From positions 1-6,624 of the forward strand of contig JAEYYE010000206.1 in NCBI GenBank assembly GCA_023430945.1: a DNA stretch of 6,624 nucleotides. The letters are read 5' to 3'. The stretch is from Bacteroidota bacterium (GTDB lineage Bacteria; Bacteroidota; Bacteroidia; Flavobacteriales_F; PHOS-HE28). Every line of letters starts with the position of its first letter. Position 1 is the first letter of the stretch. Of the stretch, positions 1 to 6,596 are shown in pieces. The notes below the pieces were generated by a model. It saw only the letters and a list, made by a program, of their open reading frames with translations, had not been told where the DNA came from and made no database searches. The translations under genes and the position numbers were made by a program.

Positions 1-45
1 ACTTGCACCCCATGCAAGTGCGCTACCGGGCTGCGCTACACCCCG
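1..45 (-). tRNA. tRNA-Pro (anticodon GGG), 5' portion, cut by the window edge
   Basis: Read on the minus strand from position 45, the sequence folds as the 5' half of a tRNA. The acceptor strand CGGGGTG is followed by T8-A9 and a D arm (GCGC...GCGC) with G18-G19 in its loop. The anticodon arm follows, with stem CTTGC/GCAAG pairing perfectly. Its seven-base loop is ATGGGGT, which places GGG at 34-36, G at 37 and an A32-U38 pair. C1 and the GGG anticodon both indicate proline, and the A32-U38 pair is a known trait of bacterial tRNA-Pro(GGG). The T arm, the 3' acceptor strand and any encoded CCA lie outside the window. The same stem appears on the plus strand as a 7-bp inverted repeat at 1-19, which is not a terminator. 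Confidence 0.9.
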
Positions 46-54
46 AATGGGCTG

Positions 55-62
55 CAAAGCTA
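55..62 (-). promoter_or_regulatory. Putative Bacteroidota -7 box for tRNA-Pro
   Basis: The minus strand reads TAGCTTTG, an exact match to the Bacteroidota -7 consensus TAnnTTTG. It ends 9 bases before the first base of the tRNA, so transcription would start at or just before the mature 5' end. I see no clear TTG-type -33 element at the usual spacing, so the assignment rests on one box and its position. Confidence 0.45.
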
Positions 63-78
63 ACAAAGTGGCGCGATC

Positions 79-86
79 TACCTTTG
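79..86 (+). promoter_or_regulatory. Putative Bacteroidota -7 box for the M1 peptidase gene
   Basis: TACCTTTG matches TAnnTTTG exactly and lies 22 bases before the peptidase ATG, implying a very short 5' leader of roughly 15 bases. No convincing -33 TTG is present upstream. With the box at 55-62 on the other strand it makes a compact divergent promoter pair in the 63-base spacer. Two outward-facing exact matches in so short a spacer are unlikely by chance, but neither is proven. Confidence 0.4.
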
Positions 87-108
87 CCACCTTCCCTGCA
101 AGGAACTT

Positions 109-2004
109 ATGAGGATAACTTCTTCGATCACTTTGATCGCCGCAACCGCTTTGTTCGTGGGATGTGCTGAGGAGCCATCAACGGATCAGCGAACGGTCGA
201 TCCACCACAGGAAAACACCGGATACGTAATGGATCACCACAGCCACGCCCGTCCGCAGGAAGCGGTCATCAAGCACCTGCATCTGGATATCACCGCCGAT
301 CTGCAGCAACGCGTGATCAGCGGAACGGCGAGCTATGATATTGAAGCGAACGCCGATCGGATCGTTTTCGATACCGAGGATCTGGTGATCGACAGTGTTA
401 CGTTGGATAATGGCACCAAGGCTGAATTCGAGTTGGGCGACAGCACTTTCCTCGGCCGGCCTCTGATCGTGAAGCTTACCGAGGGTGTGAAAAAAGTGAA
501 CATCGCGTACCGCACCACATCACGATCGAAGGCCTTGCAATGGTTGGAGCCCAGGCAGACGCTCGGCAAGACGCATCCGTTCCTCTTCACGCAAGGCCAG
601 GCGATCCTTACCCGCACGTGGATCCCGATCCAGGACAGCCCCGGCATCCGCATCACGTACAGCGCGCGGGTGAAGACCGATCCGCAGTTGATGGCCGTGA
701 TGAGCGCATCGAACCCGACTGAAAAGAACGCGGAAGGCATTTACGAATTCCGGATGGACCAACCGATCCCGGCGTACTTGATCGCACTTTCCATCGGAGA
801 TCTTGAATTCAAGCCGATCGGAAAACGCACTGGGGTCTATGCTGAACCGGGCACGGTTGAAAAGGCCGCGTACGAATTCGCTGACATGGAGCGCATGTTG
901 GAAGCAGCGGAAAAGCTTTATGGACCGTACCGTTGGGAACGCTACGATGTGATCGTGCTTCCGCCGAGTTTCCCTTTCGGTGGAATGGAAAATCCACGTT
1001 TGACTTTCGCCACACCTACGATCATCGCAGGCGACCGGTCGCTCACATCGCTCATAGCGCATGAACTCGCGCACAGTTGGAGCGGCAACCTTGTGACCAA
1101 CGCCACATGGAACGACTTCTGGCTGAACGAAGGGTTCACCGTCTACTTCGAGAATCGGATCTTCGAAGAGATCTTCGGTGCGGAACAGGCGGCGATGAAC
1201 CGGATGCTCGGGCATCAGGACCTTCAGGAAACGTTGGAAGAGATCGGGAAAGGCAAACATCCCGAGGATTCGCATCTGCGCTTGAAGCTTGAAGGCCGCG
1301 ATCCGGATGAAGGGATGACCGATATCGCGTATGAAAAAGGCAACGCGTTCCTTCGGGTACTGGAGGAGAAAGTCGGACGCGAAAAGTTCGATCGGTTCCT
1401 GCGTGAATACTTCGATACGCATGCATTCCAGAGCATGACCACCGATCGATTCCTCAGCTACCTGGATGAGAAATTGATAAAGCCGAACAATGTGCAGATG
1501 AACATTCGGGAATGGATGGATGGCCCCGGACTTCCTTCCAATGTGATCATTCCAACAAGCGATGCTTTTGTGAAGGTGGAGGCCGAGATCGAAAAATGGA
1601 AGAACGGAACGGATGCTGCAAGCCTGAACACCGAAGGTTGGAACACCTTCCAATGGATGCATTTCCTGCGCCATCTGCCGCAACAGATCGATGAGAAGCG
1701 CATGAACGAATTGGACAGGACGTTCAACTTCTCGAACAGCGGCAATTCAGAGATCCTCGCCGCGTGGCTTGAAGTGGCGGTGCGCAACGATCATGATCCG
1801 GCCTTCGATGCGCTGGAACGGTTCCTCACCACGGTGGGAAGAAGGAAATTCCTGATGCCGCTCTATACGCAGATGATCCAGACCGAAAAGGGAAAGATCA
1901 TGGCGCAGAAGATCTACGAAAAGGCACGGCCCAACTACCATGCGGTAAGTGTTCGATCGATCGATGAATTGTTGAAATGGAAGGCGGAACCGGTGAATTT
2001 CTGA
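109..2004 (+). CDS. M1 family zinc aminopeptidase, leukotriene A4 hydrolase-like, lipoprotein
   Basis: A 631-residue exported aminopeptidase expected to remove N-terminal residues from small peptides in the periplasm or at the cell surface. The N-terminus is a lipoprotein signal peptide with lipobox FVGC (Cys19 acylated). Residues about 50-240 form the N-terminal beta domain, including FTQGQA (161-165), which matches the Q134/Q136 region of human LTA4H. The catalytic domain has GGMEN (291-295), zinc motif HELAH (His318, Glu319, His322) with the third ligand Glu341 after 18 residues, and the catalytic Tyr408 in AYEKG. The C-terminal helical domain (about 485-625) contains GRRKF, whose Arg578 and Lys580 match the substrate-carboxylate residues of LTA4H. 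Length fits the LTA4H group (about 600-610 residues plus a signal peptide). An AAGGAA sits 3 bases before the ATG. No frameshift or missing catalytic residue is seen. The family is certain; the natural substrate is unknown. Confidence 0.95.
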   Translation: MRITSSITLIAATALFVGCAEEPSTDQRTVDPPQENTGYVMDHHSHARPQEAVIKHLHLDITADLQQRVISGTASYDIEANADRIVFDTEDLVIDSVTLDNGTKAEFELGDSTFLGRPLIVKLTEGVKKVNIAYRTTSRSKALQWLEPRQTLGKTHPFLFTQGQAILTRTWIPIQDSPGIRITYSARVKTDPQLMAVMSASNPTEKNAEGIYEFRMDQPIPAYLIALSIGDLEFKPIGKRTGVYAEPGTVEKAAYEFADMERMLEAAEKLYGPYRWERYDVIVLPPSFPFGGMENPRLTFATPTIIAGDRSLTSLIAHELAHSWSGNLVTNATWNDFWLNEGFTVYFENRIFEEIFGAEQAAMNRMLGHQDLQETLEEIGKGKHPEDSHLRLKLEGRDPDEGMTDIAYEKGNAFLRVLEEKVGREKFDRFLREYFDTHAFQSMTTDRFLSYLDEKLIKPNNVQMNIREWMDGPGLPSNVIIPTSDAFVKVEAEIEKWKNGTDAASLNTEGWNTFQWMHFLRHLPQQIDEKRMNELDRTFNFSNSGNSEILAAWLEVAVRNDHDPAFDALERFLTTVGRRKFLMPLYTQMIQTEKGKIMAQKIYEKARPNYHAVSVRSIDELLKWKAEPVNF

Positions 2005-2012
2005 ACGCTTTC

Positions 2013-2028
2013 GATCGGCTCACCGATC
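2013..2028. terminator. Small hairpin between convergent genes, possible weak bidirectional terminator
   Basis: GATCGG (2013-2018) and CCGATC (2023-2028) form a perfect 6-bp stem around a 4-base loop, in the 15-base gap between the convergent peptidase and hydrolase genes. The loop contains most of the hydrolase stop codon. Neither strand has a T-tract after the stem, so it is not a canonical intrinsic terminator. Because GATCG words are very common here, a chance stem is possible. Confidence 0.25.
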
Positions 2029-2658
2029 ATTGAGCAAACGGCCGAGCAACGTCCTATCCAGCGTATGCGCACCCTTGAAGGTGTGCGATCGAGCATTGAC
2101 ACCCGCCGAGATCAAGCGTTGCAACATCGCAATCTGGTCGGCGGACTTGATGATCTCGTCCTTCTCGCCCATCACCAGATCGACCTTCATCGATCGCCAT
2201 GATCGCAGTACTTCCTGATCAAGTTCCGGAGGGATCGACCCGGCCCACAACACCAACCGATCGAGCTTCGTGTTCCCCTTTATCGCCCAACGCGCCACGG
2301 TGGCCACGCCTTGCGAAAAGCCCAATGCATTCATCGGAATTCCGGCCGGAATGTTCTTCATGATCTCAACTACCAGCCGATCGAGATATGCCACATGATC
2401 CTCGATCTCGTGCAACCGATCCTCGCGCGTCATCCATGTGGCCCCCACCCTGCTGTGCTCGGGATCGAGATAGAACCGGCTTAATCCTTCAGGTGCCACG
2501 ATGCACAGATCATCCCCCGATCCTTCGAAATTGTTCAGGAAGAAGCGCGCGAGCTGGCCATATCCATGCACCACGATCCAGAGCGCTTTTGCTGAGCGGA
2601 TATCGCCGAGAACGTGGTAGCGTGCGGTGCGTTGGACTTGAAGATGATGTTCCTGCAT
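2020..2658 (-). CDS. Alpha/beta hydrolase, phospholipase/carboxylesterase type
   Basis: A 212-residue cytoplasmic serine hydrolase with no signal peptide or membrane segment. The oxyanion-side motif HGYGQ is at 31-35. The nucleophile elbow GFSQG is at 113-117 (Ser115). The acid is probably Asp167 in MGEKDE and the base His198 in KGAHTL, giving a complete Ser-Asp-His triad in the expected order. The GFSQG context and length of 210-220 residues fit the carboxylesterase/phospholipase (Abhydrolase_2) group. The N-terminal block QRTARYHVLG and the ATWMTRED block (73-80) are, from memory, typical of a Bacteroidota subgroup. The substrate is probably a short acyl ester, but this is inferred from fold only. 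The gene converges on the M1 peptidase with a 15-base gap and diverges from the lipoprotein gene across 155 bases. The best -7 candidate is TACTTTCG at 2731-2724, one mismatch from consensus. Its first 18 codons recur as a relic at 3985-4038. Confidence 0.88.
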   Translation of the reverse strand: MQEHHLQVQRTARYHVLGDIRSAKALWIVVHGYGQLARFFLNNFEGSGDDLCIVAPEGLSRFYLDPEHSRVGATWMTREDRLHEIEDHVAYLDRLVVEIMKNIPAGIPMNALGFSQGVATVARWAIKGNTKLDRLVLWAGSIPPELDQEVLRSWRSMKVDLVMGEKDEIIKSADQIAMLQRLISAGVNARSHTFKGAHTLDRTLLGRLLNDR

Positions 2659-2792
2659 GATGCAAAAATCGCACAGGCAGTGGAACCGGAATTTCGATAG
2701 ATCATCATCTGCATCGAACTTCGCGAAAGTATCTGCTATATTCTCGGACTGATCTTAGGATCGATCGTTCACATTGCACTTGCGCTTTCGAT

Positions 2793-2800
2793 AAAAGGAG
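2793..2800 (+). promoter_or_regulatory. Shine-Dalgarno-like AAAAGGAG before the lipoprotein gene, long spacing
   Basis: A strong anti-16S match (AAAAGGAG) stands 13 bases before the ATG at 2814, longer than the usual 5-9. No in-frame alternative start lies closer. Bacteroidota often initiate without a Shine-Dalgarno, so this may contribute little, but it is the only purine-rich site in the spacer and supports the chosen start. No exact TAnnTTTG promoter box is visible in 2659-2813; TATATTCT at 2737-2744 is a poor candidate. Confidence 0.4.
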
Positions 2801-2813
2801 TAAGCAGCCGACA

Positions 2814-3980
2814 ATGAACCCCATCTTTCTTCTTCCCTTCAGCCTGATCTTTCTCACCGCTTGTGGCACCATTGAAGAATCTCCTGAAGATTTTTCACCG
2901 GAGAATGACTACGATGCGCTGGCCTCACGCGTTGCAGCTATATCGGGGAATGGTCCGGCCGTGGAAGCAACCGATCGGAACGAAATTGCTGCATCACCGA
3001 GGCCGGCACAACAGGGTGGCACTCGCACGCACACCATTCCCGGAACCGATCCGAATATTCCCATGGCTGCGATCGATATGCCAGCGCATTGGACGTTCGC
3101 GATCGATCCTCGATCGGGGAATTGGGGTGTCACTGCGGAAGATCTCGTAGTGAAGAATTACGGCTATCAGAGTTTCATGTATGCCGGTGGTGATATGGGC
3201 TACTTCTACCAACAGTCCGGCGGAAAGATGCGGCAGCCTGTGATGCCTGAGCAATTATTGCGCGAGGATATTGAGCCGCAGTTGCGCAAGGAGGGAATGG
3301 AATTCGTGGGCGCAACAGATGCCCCCATGATCGGCAGGGCGGACCAGCAAGGCTTGGATGGCCTGGTCTCGTTCGGGCAGGTACGCAAGAGCTGCCGCGC
3401 ATTGGCCAGCGAATGGAAAAAAGGTGATCGGAGGTATCTGGCGGTGATGCATTGGAATGCGATGGAAAGCCCCGACATGGTGAACTGGGGATACTACATG
3501 ACGATGCTCGAAACCAATGCCGCCAACTTCGAACAGGAGAAGGCTGGCCTGCTGAACGCCCTTTCCAGCGTTCGTTATAACCCTTCCTATTTCGCGGCTT
3601 ACAACCAGCAGGAACAAATGAAAGCGCAGCAGAGTTGGGGTGCGCACAATTCACGCATGCAACAGAACCAGGCAGCGTTCGATGCACAACAGCGCGCATT
3701 CCGTGAAAGTTCCAACGCGACCAACCAGGCGATCATGAACAATTACCGATCGCAGGATGCTGCGAGCGATCGCAACCAGGATGCGTTCATCAACACGATC
3801 CGAGGGGAACAGAACGCCATCAACCCGCACACGGGAGAAGCGATCAAGATCGAAAGTGGCTCACAGCAATATTGGATGAACCAGCATGGCCAGTATTACG
3901 GAACCGATGATGTGATGCACGATCCGAATATTGGCAACACCACACCCGATGTTTGGCAGCAAGTGCCTACTGAGCCATGA
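2814..3980 (+). CDS. Lipoprotein of unknown function with Gln/Asn-rich C-terminal half
   Basis: A 388-residue predicted lipoprotein. The hydrophobic N-terminus ends in lipobox LTAC (Cys17), followed by a long acidic, low-complexity linker (about 18-85). A folded part at about 85-255 is rich in Trp, Tyr and Gly (AHWTFAIDPRSGNWG, YQSFMYAGGDMGYFY, MHWNAM). A Gln/Asn-rich, probably helical or coiled segment follows at about 262-325. The tail at about 325-381 has the pattern INTIRGE..NP.TGE...SQQYW.N..G.Y.GTDD..HDPN. I recall a similar tail on varied bacterial proteins of unknown role, but cannot name a domain. There are no recognisable catalytic motifs. Location is probably the outer membrane or surface. 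The gene stands alone on its strand and diverges from the hydrolase. Its last codons overlap the hydrolase relic on the opposite strand. The start is supported by the signal peptide. Confidence 0.85.
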   Translation: MNPIFLLPFSLIFLTACGTIEESPEDFSPENDYDALASRVAAISGNGPAVEATDRNEIAASPRPAQQGGTRTHTIPGTDPNIPMAAIDMPAHWTFAIDPRSGNWGVTAEDLVVKNYGYQSFMYAGGDMGYFYQQSGGKMRQPVMPEQLLREDIEPQLRKEGMEFVGATDAPMIGRADQQGLDGLVSFGQVRKSCRALASEWKKGDRRYLAVMHWNAMESPDMVNWGYYMTMLETNAANFEQEKAGLLNALSSVRYNPSYFAAYNQQEQMKAQQSWGAHNSRMQQNQAAFDAQQRAFRESSNATNQAIMNNYRSQDAASDRNQDAFINTIRGEQNAINPHTGEAIKIESGSQQYWMNQHGQYYGTDDVMHDPNIGNTTPDVWQQVPTEP

Positions 3981-4044
3981 ACGGATCGCCGAATACGTGG
4001 TGGTGAGTGGTGCGTTGGACGTAGAGGTGATGTTCTTGCAACAT
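3967..4044 (-). pseudogene. Truncated 5' relic of a second alpha/beta hydrolase gene
   Basis: On the minus strand an ATG at 4044 opens a 25-codon frame reading QEHHLYVQRTTHHHVFGD after Met-Leu, then a few unrelated codons and TAG. The intact hydrolase starts with QEHHLQVQRTARYHVLGD: 13 of 18 residues are identical. At DNA level 3985-4038 aligns without gaps to 2602-2655 with 43 of 54 bases identical, including 12 in a row (GGTGCGTTGGAC). Of the nine differing codons four are silent, which suggests the copies diverged while both were coding. The rest of the gene, including the catalytic triad, is absent. To the left the sequence runs into the 3' end of the lipoprotein gene. To the right it meets AT-rich DNA. 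Expression as a short peptide cannot be excluded, but a gene remnant is the simpler reading. Confidence 0.72.
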
Positions 4045-4432
4045 TTTCGAACTAAACATCAAATCATTAATGACAGTTTTCAACTAACCAATTAAGTAGT
4101 TGTTTTTCTCGTTCCTCATCGAATAAAAAAGTCAAAGAGTCACCCTTTAATCGCAATTGATAATTGGCACATTTCTCGATTAAAAGCAAATCTGGATTCA
4201 ATTTATAACGAATCGTTGAAATACCATCCTTATTTACGATAACATTCTCTTCAATTGGCGAGTAAATTCGTTGATTCTTAATATTGAGATTGTACGACAG
4301 CCTGAGAAACGCATCATCAAGATTCTTGCACTTACAATTTTGAGCACTAGAAAGGACAGGAATAAGCATTAAGTAAAAAAGAATACAGTATTTTGAGTTC
4401 ATGATTCCTATATATTTACTTCTTTGCCCCTT
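4045..4432. other. AT-rich, GATC-free patch of atypical composition
   Basis: By hand count this stretch has 124 G/C in 388 bases (about 32%), while neighbouring genes exceed 50%. No GATC occurs from 3988 to 4483 (496 bases), although elsewhere in the window GATC appears about every 50 bases. The patch holds the small gene at 4067-4402 and its short flanks, and ends sharply at the E1 stop codon. No transposase, terminal inverted repeat or target duplication is visible. The composition suggests DNA of different origin from its surroundings. Confidence 0.7.
4067..4402 (-). CDS. Small secreted protein of unknown function
   Basis: A 111-residue protein I do not recognise. Residues 1-20 form a typical signal peptide (hydrophobic YCILFYLMLIPVL, then SSA) with likely cleavage before Gln21. 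The mature chain of about 91 residues has four cysteines (Cys23, Cys25, Cys78, Cys110), enough for two disulfides in the periplasm or outside. It has no lipobox, no transmembrane segment beyond the signal, and no known motif. It starts 30 bases after the stop of the fused E1 on the same strand, with no terminator between, so read-through from E1 is possible. Its GC content (108 of 336, 32%) and lack of GATC sites set it apart from all neighbours and suggest recent acquisition. The intact frame plus signal peptide argues for a real gene; function is unknown. Confidence 0.72.
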   Translation of the reverse strand: MNSKYCILFYLMLIPVLSSAQNCKCKNLDDAFLRLSYNLNIKNQRIYSPIEENVIVNKDGISTIRYKLNPDLLLIEKCANYQLRLKGDSLTFLFDEEREKQLLNWLVENCH

Positions 4433-6550
4433 TCAATACCCCAACAACTCCCGCAACGCCTCTCCCACCTTCTCCGCACTCGGGATCATCGCAGCCTCCA
4501 ACGTACTGTTCAAAGGGATCGCCGGCATATCCACTGAACCGATCGTTCGCACCGGCGCATCCAGCTTCTCGAAACACTGATCGGAAATGCGGCCGGCCAG
4601 CGCCTGCGCGAAACTGTTGGTGAGCTGTTCCTCCGTCACCACGAGACAACGACCATGTGATCGTACGGTGTTCATCACCGTCTCTTCATCCAACGGCACC
4701 AGCGTGCGCAGATCGATGATGGTGACCCGGCCCTTGAACTCTTTCGCAGCGGCCTTCGCCCAATAGACGCCCATGCCGTAGGTGATGATCGCTGCGGCCT
4801 CGCCTTTTTCGATCGATGCTTGATCGGCTTCCTGCACAATGCGCGCCTTTCCGAACGGGATCACGTAATCCGCCGATGGCTCTATGGTCTTCGCATCCTC
4901 CGTGCCCTTGATCTTGCTCCAATAAAGCCCCTTGTGCTCCAGCATCACCACCGGATTCGGATCGTGATAGGCGGCCTTCATCAACCCCTTCAGATCTGCG
5001 CCGGTGCTAGGGTATGCGATCTTGATGCCCTTGATATTGCACAACACGCTTTCCACGCTGCTGCTGTGGTACGGGCCGCCGCTTCCGTAGGCGCCGATCG
5101 GAACGCGGATGATGCAGCTCACTGGCCACTTGCCCACCGTCAGGTAGCAACTGCGCGCGACCTCCGTGAACAATTGATTCAGCCCCGGCCAGATGTAATC
5201 GGCGAACTGCACTTCCACGATCGGTTTCAAACCGGCGGCGCTCATGCCCACGGTGCTGCCGATGATGAATGCCTCCTGGATCGGTGTGTTGAACACCCGG
5301 TGATCGCCGAAATCACGCGCCAATGTGGCCGCCTCGCGGAACACACCGCCCAATCTCCCACCCACATCCTGACCATACAACAGGCAGCGCGGATCCTCCT
5401 GCATCAGCTCACGGATCGCGAACAGCGCACTATCCACCATAACTGTGGGTTCGCGATCTTTCGGTGCGCGCTCGCCTTTTTCCTCAGTGATCGACGTCTC
5501 GGCGAACATATGTGTGGTGAGATCCTCCGGCGTAGGATCTTCGGCATTCCGCGCCCGATCGAAATCGGCCTTCACTTTTGCGATCGCTTTTTTCTCCAAC
5601 TCCTTCAACCCTTGCTGTTGGATCCGCAGATCAAGCAATTGCTGGAAGAATTTCGGGAACGGATCGCGCTTCTTGTGCTCCGCAAGATTCTCCTTCGTGC
5701 GATAGAATTCCATGCGCACGCCGCTCGTGTGATGGTTCAACAGCGGCACCTTCGCATGTACAAGGAATGGCCTCCGCTCCTTGCGCACCAAGTCGATCAC
5801 CTCATTCAACGTCGAATAACTAGCAATGAAGTCCGATCCATCCACCTGCCGCACCTCAAGCCCTTTGAAACCTTTCGCGTAATCGCTCGCATCGCCCGCG
5901 CGGATCTCATCGGCACTCGCGCTGATGTCCCATTCATTGTCCTGCACCAGGTAGATGATCGGAAGCCTCTTCAGCACCGCCATCTGGAAAGCCTCGGCCA
6001 CTTCTCCTTCGGTGATCGCTGCATCGCCGAGTGAACACACCACGATCGGTGGATCACTTTCAGTGGCAGGCGCATCGTGCTTGATGCCCGCTTGTTCCTT
6101 ATACCACAAACCAAGCGCGGTGCCGGTTGTGGGGATCGCCTGCATGCCAGTGGCGCTGCTCTGGTGCGGGATCTTCGGCATGTTCTCGCGCCGCAGACTC
6201 GGGTGGCCGTAATACGTGCGCCCACCGCTGAACGGATCGTCGCGCTTGGCCATCAACTGCAGCATCAGCTCGTACGGCTCCATGCCGATGCCCAGCAGAA
6301 TGCTATCATCACGGTAATACGGCGCCACAAAGTCTTGCGCTTTCAATTGAAGCCCGAGCGCCAGCTGGATCGCCTCGTGGCCGCGGCTGGTGGCATGCAC
6401 GTACTTGCTGGTGAACTTCGCGTTCTCCTCGTAGATCTCCGTCATCGCCTTCGCAGTACACATCAGCTCCCACGCGCGCAGGAGCGTCTCCTGATCGGGT
6501 GCGTACTTGTTCTTCACCTCTTTCTCCTTCTTCGATGCGAGTATGGCCAT
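4433..6550 (-). CDS. Fused E1 alpha-beta subunit of a 2-oxoacid dehydrogenase (branched-chain type likely)
   Basis: A 705-residue thiamine-diphosphate enzyme that decarboxylates a 2-oxoacid and passes the acyl group to the lipoyl domain of a separate E2. Residues about 20-310 are the E1-alpha half: YYRDD (78-82), HQSSATGMQ (129-137), and the ThDP/Mg motif starting GDA (175-177) and closing with DN (204-205) after 26 residues. NHHTS (272-276) corresponds to the conserved His loop. A charged linker (about 311-365) leads to the E1-beta half: NTPIQEAF with Glu426 contacting ThDP, GGPYHSSS with active-site His495, then a transketolase C-terminal domain (about 565-700). Fused E1 chains are common in Bacteroidota. 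Branched-chain specificity is the usual annotation, but pyruvate cannot be excluded. ATG at 6550 is preferred over an in-frame TTG at 6559. Candidate -7 box TAACTTCG (6582-6575) has one mismatch. E2 and E3 are not in the window. Confidence 0.93.
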   Translation of the reverse strand: MAILASKKEKEVKNKYAPDQETLLRAWELMCTAKAMTEIYEENAKFTSKYVHATSRGHEAIQLALGLQLKAQDFVAPYYRDDSILLGIGMEPYELMLQLMAKRDDPFSGGRTYYGHPSLRRENMPKIPHQSSATGMQAIPTTGTALGLWYKEQAGIKHDAPATESDPPIVVCSLGDAAITEGEVAEAFQMAVLKRLPIIYLVQDNEWDISASADEIRAGDASDYAKGFKGLEVRQVDGSDFIASYSTLNEVIDLVRKERRPFLVHAKVPLLNHHTSGVRMEFYRTKENLAEHKKRDPFPKFFQQLLDLRIQQQGLKELEKKAIAKVKADFDRARNAEDPTPEDLTTHMFAETSITEEKGERAPKDREPTVMVDSALFAIRELMQEDPRCLLYGQDVGGRLGGVFREAATLARDFGDHRVFNTPIQEAFIIGSTVGMSAAGLKPIVEVQFADYIWPGLNQLFTEVARSCYLTVGKWPVSCIIRVPIGAYGSGGPYHSSSVESVLCNIKGIKIAYPSTGADLKGLMKAAYHDPNPVVMLEHKGLYWSKIKGTEDAKTIEPSADYVIPFGKARIVQEADQASIEKGEAAAIITYGMGVYWAKAAAKEFKGRVTIIDLRTLVPLDEETVMNTVRSHGRCLVVTEEQLTNSFAQALAGRISDQCFEKLDAPVRTIGSVDMPAIPLNSTLEAAMIPSAEKVGEALRELLGY

Positions 6551-6596
6551 GATCTGCAAGTAGAGCGCGAGTGGCGAAGTTACGGGCTGGGGTGTG

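Noticed and set aside
1..19. Perfect 7-bp inverted repeat that looks like a terminator stem
   Set aside because: It is the anticodon stem of the minus-strand tRNA-Pro.
3..170. Open plus-strand frame running in from the left edge, overlapping the peptidase start
   Set aside because: It crosses the tRNA-Pro gene and the signal-peptide region; openness over 56 codons is not enough to claim an upstream gene.
520..1683. Long open frame (387 codons) on the minus strand, inside the M1 peptidase
   Set aside because: It lies wholly antisense to a gene with complete family motifs, its product has no coherent domain or secretion signal, and its openness follows from the codon bias of the real gene.
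2724..2731. TACTTTCG upstream of the hydrolase and TAACTTCG (6575-6582) upstream of E1 as minus-strand -7 boxes
   Set aside because: Each has one mismatch (TTCG for TTTG) and no -33 partner, so they are noted with the genes but not called as promoters.
4045..4432. Insertion sequence as the source of the AT-rich patch
   Set aside because: No transposase, inverted ends or target-site duplication can be seen; only composition points to foreign origin.
4403..4440. TTGAAA...TATATA on the minus strand as a sigma70-like promoter for the small secreted protein
   Set aside because: The implied start would fall at or inside the ATG, and this motif type is not the Bacteroidota consensus.
4820..6034. 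Long open frame (404 codons) on the plus strand, inside the E1 gene
   Set aside because: Antisense shadow of a well-supported enzyme; the His/Arg/Leu-heavy product has no recognisable motif.
6551..6559. TTG at 6559 as the start of the fused E1
   Set aside because: It adds only three residues; the ATG at 6550 is a better codon, and no ribosome binding site favours the TTG.
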